A stretch of 64,000 nt of DNA from UBA1161 sp002311745 (GCA_050018415.1 JBEKAB010000015.1:28299-92298); one strand, 5' to 3'; shown: positions 34,212 through 43,232, counted from the stretch's first letter. Program-made: numbers and translations. Notes: generated by a model not told the origin, from the sequence alone.

Positions 34212-37088
34212 ATGTTCAGCACGAATAAACGGGCGGCTAAAATCCGGCGGTTCGCCTGCCATCCACACGTCGAGCCGCTTGAGGGGCGCGTTCTTTTGTC
34301 CGTCTCGGGAACGCCCCAGCAGCTTTCGCCGGCGATGATTGAACAGGCCTACGACCTCAAAAATATCGTCTTCACAACGGGCGGAAAAACAGTCAGCGCC
34401 AATGGAGCGGGTGAGACGATCGCCATCGTGGACGCCTTCGGCGATCCCAACATCGCCAGCGATCTTCAGACATTCGACGCCAACTTCGGCATCAGCAACG
34501 ACAACGCGTCGGGCCAATTCGTGCTGAGCGTCGCAACGCCGCAGGGGGGCGTGGCAACGGATGGCGGCTGGGCGTCGGAAGAATCGCTGGATGTGGAGTG
34601 GGCGCACGCGATCGCGCCGGAGGCGAACATTTTGCTTGTGGAGGCTCCTTCCACCAGCGTGACGGCGTTGACCGACGCGGTCGCCTGGGCTGCGTCGCAG
34701 ACCGGCGTCGTCGCCATCTCGATGAGCTGGGGCAGTACTCCGGAGTTTGCCGGTGAAACCGCTTACGACCACAACTTCACGACGCCGTCGTCGCATCCCG
34801 GCATTACGTTCGTCGCCGCATCGGGGGACGACGCCCAGCCCAACTATCCCTCGACCTCGGTCAACGTTCTGGGGGTTGGCGGAACGACGTTGACCGTGGA
34901 TGCCTCCGGCAATTTCATCAGCGAATCCGCATGGAGCGGCAGCGGTGGAGGCACCAGTCCTTACGAGGGAACGAGCAAACCCGACGTCGCCTACGATGCC
35001 GATCCCAATACCGGCTTTCTGGTGTACGATTCGATTCCCTACCAGGGAAATTCGGGTTGGCAGGTGGCGGGCGGGACCAGCGCGGGCGCGCCGCAGTGGG
35101 CGGCCCTTATCGCGCTGGCGGATCAGGGCCGGTCGCTGCTTGCCCTGGGATCGCTCGACGGTCCGACGCAAACCATTTCTGATCTTTACAATTTGCCGTC
35201 CAGCGATTTCAACCAGGTGAGCGGCGGCGGCTTGACCGGCTTGGGCAGCCCCAACGCCGAGAAGATCATTTCCAGCCTGGTGGGTGGAGGGATTACTTCG
35301 GTCAGCCCATCGCCCAGCGCCAACTCGGTCCAGTTAGCGTTCATCCAGCAGCCGATGAACGTCACCGCCGGCAGCGCCATCACGCCGGCTGTCACCGTAG
35401 ATGTGGAGGATTCCGATGGCCATGTCGTCACATCCGACGATTCGAGCGTGACCTTGTCGGTTCACAGCGGCTCAGGCTCTCTAAGCGGCACGACCACGGT
35501 CGCCGCCGTCAACGGCGTGGCGACCTTTAGCAACGTCGACATCACCACCGCCGGCAATTACACGCTTACGGCTAGCGATGACGGCTTGAGCACCGCGACA
35601 AGCAACAGCTTCACGATCAGCCCCGCCGCCGCGGCCAAGGTGGTCTATGTTCAGCAGCCCACCAATACCGCCGCCGGCAGCAGCATCAGCCCGGCCGTCA
35701 CTGTGGATGTGGAAGACCCGTACGGCAACCTGGTCGCTACGGATAGCTCCAGCGTCACTTTGTCCGTGCAAAGCGGCCCGGGCAGCTTAAGCGGCACGCT
35801 CATCGTGGCCGCGTCCGGTGGCGTCGCCACCTTCAGCGGTCTGTCCAGCGACACCGCCGGCAACTACACGCTCACCGCCGCCGACGGCAGCCTGACCAGC
35901 GCGACGAGCAACTCCTTCACCATCAGCCCCGCATCGGCGGCCAAGGTGGCCTTTGCCCAGCAGCCCACCAATACCACCGACGGCAGCACCATCAGCCCGG
36001 CCGTCACTGTGGATGTGGAAGACCCGTACGGCAACCTGGTCACGACGGATAACTCCAGCGTCACTGTGTCCCTGCAAAGCGGCCCGGGCAACTTAGGCGG
36101 CACGCTCACCGTGGCCACTTCCGGCGGCGTCGCTACCTTCAACGATCTGTCCATCACCACCGTCGGCAACTACACGCTCACGGCTGCCGATGGCGGTTTG
36201 ACCAGCGCGACCAGCAACAGCTTCACCATCAGCCCGGCACCGGCGGCCAAGGTGGCCTTTGCCCAGCAACCCACCAATACCGCCGCCGGCAGCGCCATCA
36301 CGCCGGCTGTCACCGTAGATGTCGAGGATTCCCATGGCAATATCGTCACATCCGACGATTCGAGCGTGACATTGTCGGTTCATAACGGCTCAGGCTCTCT
36401 AAGCGGCACGACCACGGTCGCTGCCGTCAACGGCGTGGCGACCTTTAGCAACGTCGACATCACCACCGCCGGCAATTACACGCTCACGGCTAGCGATGGG
36501 TCATTGATTTCCGCCACTTCCAGCAGCTTCGCCATCAGTCACCTCGCGGCCTCGCAGCTAAGCATCGCCGTACAGCAAGCTACCGCCCCCGAGTTTGGCA
36601 TGGTCTCACCTTACGTATCCCTGGCGGTGGCAGATCCGTACGGCAATCCGGTTACGGATGACGCCTCCTCCATCACCGCCTCCATTGTCTCCGGTCCAGC
36701 GGGGGCACGAATCCTGGGCACCTCCACGGTGCCCGTCATCAACGGTTATGCGACGTTTAACAACTTGATCCTCAGTCTTCCGGGCGATTACAGTCTTTTG
36801 TTCACGGACGGCGATCTGATCACGGCCACGAGCGGCACTTTCCGCGTGTTCAACATCCCCTTGAACGAGCGCTGGTGGTTCGGTTCGATGCCTCTTAGCG
36901 TTTCGGTGATCGCCACGCCCGCAGATCAGCCCATCGCCGCCGGGTCCACGGCTTCCGCCTCGCCATCCGCATCCGCGTCTTTCGTCGCCAGCGGCCTCGC
37001 ATCGCCCAGGGACCCTGCTGCGGTCGCCACCGCGCTGTCCACCCAAGCGACGGATGCGCTGGCAACATCCAACAACCTTCTCGATTAG
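34212..37088 (+). CDS. S53 (sedolisin-type) serine-carboxyl peptidase with Ig-like repeats
   Basis: A 958-residue secreted protein. ATG 34212 is chosen so that the planctomycete signature 'HVEPLEGRVLLS' lies at residues ~19-30. The peptidase domain (~60-375) holds the sedolisin set: Glu123 and Asp127 in 'SEESLDVEWAHAIAPEA', the oxyanion Asp206 in 'AASGDDAQ', and Ser290 in 'GGTSAGAP'. No long activation pro-domain is present. Four ~101-residue invasin-like Ig repeats follow ('QQPTNTAAGS ... VATFSNVDITTAGNYTLTA'), then a fifth divergent one and a Ser/Ala-rich tail. The enzyme probably acts at the cell surface. Repeats 1/4 and 2/3 are near-identical pairs. Confidence 0.85.
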   Translation: MFSTNKRAAKIRRFACHPHVEPLEGRVLLSVSGTPQQLSPAMIEQAYDLKNIVFTTGGKTVSANGAGETIAIVDAFGDPNIASDLQTFDANFGISNDNASGQFVLSVATPQGGVATDGGWASEESLDVEWAHAIAPEANILLVEAPSTSVTALTDAVAWAASQTGVVAISMSWGSTPEFAGETAYDHNFTTPSSHPGITFVAASGDDAQPNYPSTSVNVLGVGGTTLTVDASGNFISESAWSGSGGGTSPYEGTSKPDVAYDADPNTGFLVYDSIPYQGNSGWQVAGGTSAGAPQWAALIALADQGRSLLALGSLDGPTQTISDLYNLPSSDFNQVSGGGLTGLGSPNAEKIISSLVGGGITSVSPSPSANSVQLAFIQQPMNVTAGSAITPAVTVDVEDSDGHVVTSDDSSVTLSVHSGSGSLSGTTTVAAVNGVATFSNVDITTAGNYTLTASDDGLSTATSNSFTISPAAAAKVVYVQQPTNTAAGSSISPAVTVDVEDPYGNLVATDSSSVTLSVQSGPGSLSGTLIVAASGGVATFSGLSSDTAGNYTLTAADGSLTSATSNSFTISPASAAKVAFAQQPTNTTDGSTISPAVTVDVEDPYGNLVTTDNSSVTVSLQSGPGNLGGTLTVATSGGVATFNDLSITTVGNYTLTAADGGLTSATSNSFTISPAPAAKVAFAQQPTNTAAGSAITPAVTVDVEDSHGNIVTSDDSSVTLSVHNGSGSLSGTTTVAAVNGVATFSNVDITTAGNYTLTASDGSLISATSSSFAISHLAASQLSIAVQQATAPEFGMVSPYVSLAVADPYGNPVTDDASSITASIVSGPAGARILGTSTVPVINGYATFNNLILSLPGDYSLLFTDGDLITATSGTFRVFNIPLNERWWFGSMPLSVSVIATPADQPIAAGSTASASPSASASFVASGLASPRDPAAVATALSTQATDALATSNNLLD
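35340..36545 (+). repeat. four in-frame ~303-bp repeats in the peptidase gene
   Basis: Units start near 35340, 35643, 35946 and 36249. Unit 1 is nearly identical to unit 4 (35370-35580 against 36281-36498), and unit 2 to unit 3. Such a mosaic implies duplication in pairs or gene conversion. Each unit encodes one Ig-like domain. Confidence 0.8.
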
Positions 37089-37382
37089 CGTGCGCGGAGG
37101 ATGTCAGGGGGACCTCGCAGCTTTTGGGCGGCGCGCGGCAGGTTGTGAAACGGATGGGGTGCGGTGTCCGCGTTTGTCCAGCGCTGTCCGGTTTCTGTGC
37201 TCCGGTTTCTGTGCTCAATACGATCTTATGCGGCGGCTTGGCGGTATGATCGTGATCGCTGTCGTATGGAACTGGGCGCGGGCTTGGTCTGACGACGCGG
37301 CGGGCACGCCCGCCGGCTAAAAGGAATCCGTTCAGTCAACGCGCCAAGGGCGCTGGGGCAGTTAGCAACGGGGTATTAAGCC

Positions 37383-38498
37383 ATGCTCGATTTCCAAATC
37401 GGCGGTTCGGTCTTGGCGGATGCGCTTTTGCGATCGATTGCGTTGGGGATATTTCTTGTGAGCCTTCTGATCGGCAACACGCTGATGGGCTTACTTCAAG
37501 CGTTTCTCATTCGGCTGATTTTTAAGGTTCGGGGATGTGGACTGGTATTTTGGGCAATTGCTGCGAATTATGTGTCGGCCATCGCCGGGATCATTTTGAT
37601 CAACGGATATTCCGACGCGGTCATCGGCTGGGTCGGCGGCTCGTTGCCGATTTACGCCGTCTGGCGAATTCTGCTGGTTCTCGCCTTGGCTTCGTTTCTT
37701 TTGACGGTCCTGATTGAATGGCCGTTTTATTGGTTGGCCATGGGTCCGCGGAGCGGCGGTTGGAAGCGTTCGCTTAGGGCGACACTGCTGGTTAACGTCG
37801 TTTCGTACATTCTTCTGGCGGGTTGGTATTGGACGGCTAGCCCGAAACCGTTCGATTGGGGGGGGAGCTTGTGCCGTGCTTCGGAGATGACGGCGATGCC
37901 GGATGCGCGCGTGTTTTACCTCTCGCCGGATGGCAAAGAGGTGTGGCAAGTGAGATTGGACGGGTCGGCACCGAGCAGGTTCTGCGCCTTGCCAACGCCG
38001 GAGCCAAACGGCGTGCTTGGCTTTTGGTCCACCGACCATGCGGGCTACTGGCAGTTGGCCAGCCGACCGGCGTGGAATAAACCGTGGCAGGTCATCGCCG
38101 AAGTGGGACCCTGCCGCGCGACCAGCCGCCCCACAGAAAAAAGTGGAGAGGTGCCGATTGGGTGGCAAGGTTTTCCATTCACGGGCGATCTTCAGGTTGA
38201 ATCCTCGCGTACGTGGGAAATACAGACCGGGTCTGGTGGGGTGGAAGGGGTGCGGGTGCGGGCGGCGAAGCCTATCATGGGAGAGTATCGCTACATCCGG
38301 GGGGTGTGGCTACCCTGGATTGCCTGGGGGGCGGCAAGCCCTACCATCTTGCCGAACGATCAAATGGTTTTTCAGCTTGGCGAGCAAATTATGTGGGTAG
38401 ACCTGAGCCGCAATTTGGCCGCGGGCATCGCCGCCGGTCATGGGCCGGTGGTGACGTTGGATTTGCGGCAACCGACGACAAAGCCAATCGCGCATTGA
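37383..38498 (+). CDS. membrane protein of unknown function
   Basis: A 371-residue protein with about four N-terminal hydrophobic helices ('LRSIALGIFLVSLLIGNTLMGLL', 'GLVFWAIAANYVSAIAGIILING', 'ILLVLALASFLLTVLIEWPFYWLA', 'LLVNVVSYILLAGWYW'), then a ~200-residue soluble domain rich in beta-strand and Trp. One segment ('ARVFYLSPDGKEVWQVRLDGSAPSRF') resembles a propeller blade. ATG 37383 has no clear ribosome site. The next gene begins 11 bp later and also encodes a membrane protein, so the two may act together. No family recognised. Confidence 0.6.
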   Translation: MLDFQIGGSVLADALLRSIALGIFLVSLLIGNTLMGLLQAFLIRLIFKVRGCGLVFWAIAANYVSAIAGIILINGYSDAVIGWVGGSLPIYAVWRILLVLALASFLLTVLIEWPFYWLAMGPRSGGWKRSLRATLLVNVVSYILLAGWYWTASPKPFDWGGSLCRASEMTAMPDARVFYLSPDGKEVWQVRLDGSAPSRFCALPTPEPNGVLGFWSTDHAGYWQLASRPAWNKPWQVIAEVGPCRATSRPTEKSGEVPIGWQGFPFTGDLQVESSRTWEIQTGSGGVEGVRVRAAKPIMGEYRYIRGVWLPWIAWGAASPTILPNDQMVFQLGEQIMWVDLSRNLAAGIAAGHGPVVTLDLRQPTTKPIAH

Positions 38499-38509
38499 TC
38501 CGGATTTTC

Positions 38510-39100
38510 ATGCAGCCACCCCATCCCCCATCACCGCAGCTTTCCGAAGAGAATCTGCGTCAACTGGCCGAGGCGAGAAAGTCGCTGCGGAAAATCAAGC
38601 GCGCGATGTCCGTGGCTCGGTTCGATGGTTGGACCATTGGAATTTTTGCCGGATTGACGGTGCTGCTGGGAATCACGGACTGGACAAACATCGTGATGGG
38701 CCTGGCACTTGGCACCATCGCGACGATTGAACTGCTGGGGGCCAAACGGCTTGGCCGGCTTGAGCCTCAGGCCACGCGGATGTTGGGGTTCAATCAATTG
38801 GTTTTGGGCGCGGGTTTGATGGTTTACGCGGTTTGGCGAATGCACGCGGAAATGACGGGGCACGGCGAATTGGCCGCGGCCGTGGGATCGGATGCTAATC
38901 TTGCGCAGGCGCTTGCGCCGTATCAGAATCTGACCAAGCAGATCGCCGTCATGTTCTACGGTTGCCTGATCGCCATTGCGATCCTGGGGATGGGAGCAAT
39001 GGCGAGGTACTACTTCAGTCGCGGGAAATACGTCCAAAAATATCTGAAAGAGACGCCGGGCTGGATCATCGCGATGCAGAAGACGGGCGCGTCGTTTTGA
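38510..39100 (+). CDS. small membrane protein of unknown function
   Basis: A 196-residue protein. A ~35-residue charged N-terminus ('LSEENLRQLAEARKSLRKIKRAM') is followed by hydrophobic segments 'IGIFAGLTVLLGIT', 'IVMGLALGTIATIELLG', 'NQLVLGAGLMVYAVW' and 'VMFYGCLIAIAILGMGAM'. The C-terminal tail is short and basic. ATG 38510 lies 12 bases after the previous stop, so co-transcription with 37383-38498 is likely. The frame extends upstream inside that gene without meaning. Function unknown. Confidence 0.65.
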   Translation: MQPPHPPSPQLSEENLRQLAEARKSLRKIKRAMSVARFDGWTIGIFAGLTVLLGITDWTNIVMGLALGTIATIELLGAKRLGRLEPQATRMLGFNQLVLGAGLMVYAVWRMHAEMTGHGELAAAVGSDANLAQALAPYQNLTKQIAVMFYGCLIAIAILGMGAMARYYFSRGKYVQKYLKETPGWIIAMQKTGASF

Positions 39101-39105
39101 AGACT

Positions 39106-39999
39106 TTAGGCCGCGCCGCGGACGTGAGCGCGGCGGGCGAGGCGGTCGACCAGGGCGGGGAATGAGATGCCGGCGTGATTGGCGGCTTCGGGCAGCAGGC
39201 TCTTGGGAGTGAAGCCGGGAAGCGTGTTGATCTCAAGCAAATACGGGTTGTTAGCGGCGTCGAGCATCATGTCGATGCGAGCCAAGTCGCGGGCACCGAT
39301 CACGCGGTTGGCTTCGCGGGCCAGGTCGCGGCAACGCTCAATCACGGGCGGCGGAAGGCCGGTGTCGAAACGGTGCTCGGTGTCGGCGGCGGAGTACTTG
39401 GCTTCGTAATCGAAAAATTCTTTTTTTGCGACGATGCGGATGGGAGCCAGGGGCTGCTCTTCGAGAATGCCGACGGTCAGCTCGGGGCCGTCGATGTAAT
39501 CTTCCACCAAGGCCTGGCCGTGCTTGGAGACGACGGCGCTAACGGCATGGCGGGCGGCATCGGGGGTTTTGCAGACGTAAACGTCGATGCTGCTGCCGCT
39601 GTCGATGGCTTTGACGACGCAGCGCGGGGGCAGATCGCTGATAGGGTCGCCGCGATGGATGACGCGGTATGGGGGCGTGGGGAGGCCGGCGGTTTGCCAG
39701 GCCTGCTTGGCCAGGACCTTGTTCATGCCAAGGCGCGAGGCGGCGGAGCCGCTGCCGACGAAGGGGAGTTTACGCCGCTCGAGGATTTCCTGAAGCTCGC
39801 CGCTTTCGCCGAACCATCCGTGCAGGACGGGGAAGATCACATCGGCGGGATGGTCCAGGCCGCCCAGGTCCCTGGGGGAGATGTCGCTGGGGAAGACGTC
39901 GTGGCCGGCGCTGCGCAGACCGTCGATGACGGATTTGCCGCTGATGAGGCTGATCGGCCGCTCGGCACTGGGGCCGCCGTATAAAACCGTGACGCGCAT
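39106..39999 (-). CDS. ddl: D-alanine--D-alanine ligase
   Basis: It joins two D-alanines with ATP to make the terminal dipeptide of the peptidoglycan stem. The 297 residues fit DdlB. ATP-grasp landmarks are present: 'VTVLYGGPSAERPISLISGKSV' at the N-terminus, 'LPFVGSGSAASRLGMNKVLAKQ', 'CVVKAIDSGSSIDVYV', 'LVEDYIDGPELTVGIL', and the metal-binding 'ARIDMMLDAANNPYLLEINTLPGFTPKSLLP' in part (RIDMML ... LLEINTLPG). It lies downstream of murB and murC on the same strand, the same order as in many dcw clusters, although no other dcw genes follow. Presence of this enzyme supports a peptidoglycan wall. Confidence 0.95.
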   Translation of the reverse strand: MRVTVLYGGPSAERPISLISGKSVIDGLRSAGHDVFPSDISPRDLGGLDHPADVIFPVLHGWFGESGELQEILERRKLPFVGSGSAASRLGMNKVLAKQAWQTAGLPTPPYRVIHRGDPISDLPPRCVVKAIDSGSSIDVYVCKTPDAARHAVSAVVSKHGQALVEDYIDGPELTVGILEEQPLAPIRIVAKKEFFDYEAKYSAADTEHRFDTGLPPPVIERCRDLAREANRVIGARDLARIDMMLDAANNPYLLEINTLPGFTPKSLLPEAANHAGISFPALVDRLARRAHVRGAA

Positions 40000-40039
40000 G
40001 GGAGGATTTCAAATCTCAAATTTGAAATTTCAAATTTCA

Positions 40040-40933
40040 TCAGGGCCAGATTTGCACTTCGCTTTCCAGATGAATTTCGTTCTTCTCAAAAACCTTTTCG
40101 CGGATGAGCTTGATGATGGTCAGGATGTCGTCCGCGGTGCATCCGGGATGGGCGATGACGAAGTTGGCGTGCTTGGCGCTGACCTCGGCGCCGCCGATGC
40201 GCAGGCCCTTGAGTCCGGCCTGGTCGATGAGGAAGCCGGCGCTGAGGCCGCGGGGATTTTTGAAGATGCAGCCGGCGTTCTTGGTGTTCAGGGGCTGCGT
40301 GTTGCGCTTGTACATCCAGATTTCCTTGGTTTTGCGCAGGATGCGGTGGGGATCGTCCTCCTCCAGCTCCAGGGTGGCGGAAAGGATGTAGGGGGCGGAG
40401 ATGTTGGTGCTCCGGTACTCGAAGACCAGATCGTCCTTGTGGCGCTCGAAGAGATTGCCCTGGGCATCCATGACCTGGACGTCGAGGACGACCGAGCCGA
40501 TGTCGCCGAATTTTCCGCCGGCGTTCATGTGGATGCCGCCGCCGATGGTGCCGGGGATGCCGGCGAGGCACTCGATGCCGGCCAGGCCCTGGCGGACGGT
40601 GCGGATGAGCAGCTTCTGCATGTCCACGCCGGCGCCAACCTGGACGCGGTTGTTGTCGAAGTGGACGCGGCGCCAAAAATCGGCGTCGAGGCGGAAGACG
40701 GCGCCCTCGACGCCGGCATCGCTGACCAGGAGATTGGCGCCCAGGCCCAGGACGTACGCGCGGAGGTTGGACTCGGCGCAGCGGCGTGCGGATTCCTGCA
40801 ATTCTTCCACGCTACGCGGGCGGATGAGCCAGCGGGCCGGGCCGCCGATGCGGTACCAGGTGAAACGCGACAGGGGAACGTTCTCTTCGACGATCTGTTC
40901 CAGGCCGGAAAATGGATTGGCTAACTTCAACAT
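40040..40933 (-). CDS. murB: UDP-N-acetylenolpyruvoylglucosamine reductase (type II)
   Basis: It reduces enolpyruvyl-UDP-GlcNAc to UDP-MurNAc with NADPH and FAD. The 297 residues match the short, type II MurB. FAD-binding segments 'RFTWYRIGGPARWLIRPRSVEEL', 'VLGLGANLLVSDAG' and 'LAGIPGTIGGGIHMNAGGKFGDI' (in part) are clear. The residue usually Ser in 'GSxFKNP' is Cys here (AGCIFKNP), a substitution known in other MurBs that still provides a proton donor. The C-terminal Glu in 'IHLESEVQIW' is present. It lies between murC and ddl. Confidence 0.95.
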   Translation of the reverse strand: MLKLANPFSGLEQIVEENVPLSRFTWYRIGGPARWLIRPRSVEELQESARRCAESNLRAYVLGLGANLLVSDAGVEGAVFRLDADFWRRVHFDNNRVQVGAGVDMQKLLIRTVRQGLAGIECLAGIPGTIGGGIHMNAGGKFGDIGSVVLDVQVMDAQGNLFERHKDDLVFEYRSTNISAPYILSATLELEEDDPHRILRKTKEIWMYKRNTQPLNTKNAGCIFKNPRGLSAGFLIDQAGLKGLRIGGAEVSAKHANFVIAHPGCTADDILTIIKLIREKVFEKNEIHLESEVQIWP

Positions 40934-40942
40934 ATCAAAGAC

Positions 40943-40966
40943 GCCCGCCGACTAAAGTCGGCGGGC
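40943..40966. repeat. perfect GC-rich hairpin between murC and murB
   Basis: GCCCGCCGAC (40943-40952) and GTCGGCGGGC (40957-40966) are perfect inverse arms around a TAAA loop. It sits in the 54-bp gap between the murC stop and murB start, with no T-tract in the right place for a terminator. Similar GC-rich palindromes lie elsewhere in the window, so it may be a mobile short palindrome that also folds in the mRNA. Confidence 0.75.
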
Positions 40967-40987
40967 CGCGCAAAATGCCGGGGCGCG

Positions 40988-42421
40988 TCAGGCGCTTAAA
41001 TCGCGGCTGATCTCCCAAACGTTGCCAGCGCCCATGGTGACGATCAGGTCGCCGGGCACGGCGGTGTTCCGCACGTAATCGACAATCGCGGAAAACTGTG
41101 GCAAGAAAATAGCAGTTTGCCCGCGGGCCACAAGTCGCTGCACCAGATCGATTGAACTAATTCGCTGGCGTTCGGCCTGCGAGTCGCGCACGAAATAGAT
41201 GTCCGGGACGATCACCTGGTCGGCCAGCTCGAAGCTGGCGGCGAAATCTTCGAGCAGGAAACGGGTTCGGCTGTGCTGGTGCGGCTGGAAGATGCAAAGC
41301 AGCCGCTTGGGGGCGTAGCGCTCGCGAAGGGCGGTGAGGGTGGCGCGGATTTCGGTGGGGTGATGCCCGTAATCATCGACGATTGCTGCGCCGTTGCATT
41401 GGCCGACGAGGCTCATGCGGCGGTCGGCGCCGGCGAATCGGCTGATGGCGTCGAGGATGGCGGTGGGATCGCCCCGGCCATCGCCGCTACGGGCCAGCGT
41501 GGCGTGAGCGGTGGCGGCGGCCATGGTGGCGTTGATGAGATTGTGCCGCCCGGCGACGCTCAGACGCAAGGTGCCCATGGGCCGTTGGTTATACGAGATT
41601 TCACCGCGGTAGCAGCCGGCATCGACGCCGGTGAGGCGTGTGGTCCACGCTTGGCCGGGGGCGCCGCTGAGGCCGGCCAGTTCGACGCGGGCGGTGACGC
41701 CGCGCAGGGCGCGGATCACCGGCGGATCGTCCCCGGCGATGATCAGGCCGTCGGGGGGGATGGCGGCGGCAAAGTCGTGGAAGCTGGCGATGATGTCGTC
41801 CAAGTCCTTATAGCAGTCGAGGTGGTCGGGCTCGATGTTGGTAATGACGGCGATCCTGGGATGCAGGTTGTGGAAGCTGCGGTCGTATTCGCAGGCTTCG
41901 GCGACGAAGGCGGTTCCACGGCCGGAGCGGCTGCCGCCGCCAAGCTGCGGTACGGTGGCGCCGATGACGAAGCTGGGGTCGGCCCCGCACTGGAGAAGGG
42001 CGAAGCTGATCATGGAGGTGGTGGTGGATTTGCCGTGGGTGCCGGCGACGGCGATGCCGAAGCGCTCGGACATGACCCGGCCAAGGAGCTGGGCGTACTT
42101 GATGGTGGGCAGGCCCAGGGCGCGTGCGGCGAGCATTTCGGGATTGTTATCGGGCACGGCGGCGGTGCGGACGACCAGGTCGATGTTGCCGTCCAGGAGC
42201 TGGCCGGCCTGATCGCGCGAGATTTTTGCCCCGCGACGGATCAGCTCGAAGGTGGTGGCGCCGGGATTGGGCTCGGAGCCGCTGACGACGGCGCCGGCGT
42301 CGATGAGCATGCGGGCCAGGCCGCTCATGCCCGTGCCGCCGGCGCCGATAAAGTGAACCCGTTTGCCCCGGAACTGACTGGCAGCCGACTCCGTTCGCTG
42401 TAAAACAAGCGCTGCATCCAT
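40988..42421 (-). CDS. murC: UDP-N-acetylmuramate--L-alanine ligase
   Basis: It adds the first amino acid, L-Ala, to UDP-MurNAc with ATP. The 477 residues show the Mur-ligase plan: an N-terminal Rossmann domain ('VHFIGAGGTGMSGLARMLIDAG'), P-loop 'AVAGTHGKSTTTSMI', 'ITNIEPDHLDCY', 'VAGRHNLINATMAAATAH' and 'IVDDYGHHPTEIRATL'. ATG 42421 is preferred to the upstream TTG at 42451. It is the first gene of the murC-murB-ddl set on the minus strand. Confidence 0.96.
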   Translation of the reverse strand: MDAALVLQRTESAASQFRGKRVHFIGAGGTGMSGLARMLIDAGAVVSGSEPNPGATTFELIRRGAKISRDQAGQLLDGNIDLVVRTAAVPDNNPEMLAARALGLPTIKYAQLLGRVMSERFGIAVAGTHGKSTTTSMISFALLQCGADPSFVIGATVPQLGGGSRSGRGTAFVAEACEYDRSFHNLHPRIAVITNIEPDHLDCYKDLDDIIASFHDFAAAIPPDGLIIAGDDPPVIRALRGVTARVELAGLSGAPGQAWTTRLTGVDAGCYRGEISYNQRPMGTLRLSVAGRHNLINATMAAATAHATLARSGDGRGDPTAILDAISRFAGADRRMSLVGQCNGAAIVDDYGHHPTEIRATLTALRERYAPKRLLCIFQPHQHSRTRFLLEDFAASFELADQVIVPDIYFVRDSQAERQRISSIDLVQRLVARGQTAIFLPQFSAIVDYVRNTAVPGDLIVTMGAGNVWEISRDLSA

Positions 42422-42579
42422 GCAACTGTTTATCGTACAGACGGGGGTCAATACTTGCCAGGGACATCAAAAGAATAAATGCTTCAATGATGAATTGAAT
42501 TCAGCCTGCGGCGTTCAGCGTTCAGCCATGCGGCATGGGGATGTGATATAGTTTCAGAGATTATTGAAAGGAGGAAAAG

Positions 42580-43152
42580 ATGTCGACGGCGGCGCTTTCG
42601 GCGGAGGAGGCGGTCCAGCGGCAGTTGCGCACGGTGCAGGATTTGTTCATCAGCCGCTGGGGCGAAATGGGGCAGGTCTGGGGCATCAACTGGACGATGG
42701 CGGAGATTCACGCCCTGCTGTACATCGCCGCCCAGCCGCTGTGCACGGACGAAGTGATGGAGCGTCTGAACATCAGCCGCGGCAACGCCAGCATGTCGCT
42801 GCGGGCGCTGTGCGACTGGGGAATCGTGCGGCGCATCCACATGCGCGGGCAGCGGCGGGAGTATTTCCAGAGCCTTTCGGACGTGTGGGAGATGTTCAGC
42901 ATCATCGCGGCGGAGCGCAAGCGGCGGGAGATGGACCCGGTGCTGGCGACGATCAAGCAGTGCCAGGCGATGCTGGCCGAGCCGGCCATCGGCAAGGCGG
43001 CCACCCGGTCGTCGGACGTGCGGGCGACGCGGCAACGCTTGACACAGATGGAAGAGTTCGTGCAGACGACGAACAAGATTTTCCAGCAATTCATCAGCAA
43101 TGCGCGCTCGGGATTGACGCGAGTGGTGAGGGTGCTGCTTCGGGCACTGTGA
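42580..43152 (+). CDS. GbsR/MarR-type transcriptional regulator
   Basis: A 190-residue winged-helix regulator. A helical N-terminal segment leads to the wHTH core ('GINWTMAEIHALLYIAAQPLCTDEVMERLNISRGNASMSLRAL', in part), then a beta wing ('WGIVRRIHMRGQRREYF') and a long helical C-terminus for dimerisation. GbsR-like members respond to small ligands, for example choline or osmolytes. A very strong ribosome site AAAGGAGG (42567-42574) precedes the ATG by 5 nt, and TATAGT (42547-42552) is a possible -10. Divergent from murC. The regulated genes are unknown. Confidence 0.85.
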   Translation: MSTAALSAEEAVQRQLRTVQDLFISRWGEMGQVWGINWTMAEIHALLYIAAQPLCTDEVMERLNISRGNASMSLRALCDWGIVRRIHMRGQRREYFQSLSDVWEMFSIIAAERKRREMDPVLATIKQCQAMLAEPAIGKAATRSSDVRATRQRLTQMEEFVQTTNKIFQQFISNARSGLTRVVRVLLRAL

Positions 43153-43160
43153 GTGAATCA

Positions 43161-43212
43161 AGAGACGAAGAGACGAAGTGAAAGGATGAGCACACTTCGT
43201 CTCTTCGTCTCT
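43161..43212. terminator. strong hairpin between the regulator and lptD-like gene
   Basis: AGAGACGAAGAGACGAAGTG (43161-43180) is followed, after 12 nt, by its exact reverse complement (43193-43212). The 20-bp arms lie between the convergent 3' ends of the regulator (stop 43152) and lptD (stop 43233). There is no T-tract, so the role as bidirectional terminator is inferred from position. Confidence 0.6.
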
Positions 43213-43232
43213 CCGTCTCTACGTCTCTTCCT

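Noticed and set aside
27971..37088. A prophage or integrative element
   Set aside because: No integrase, structural phage gene, tRNA target or flanking attachment repeats are visible; only scattered palindromes and a transposase fragment.
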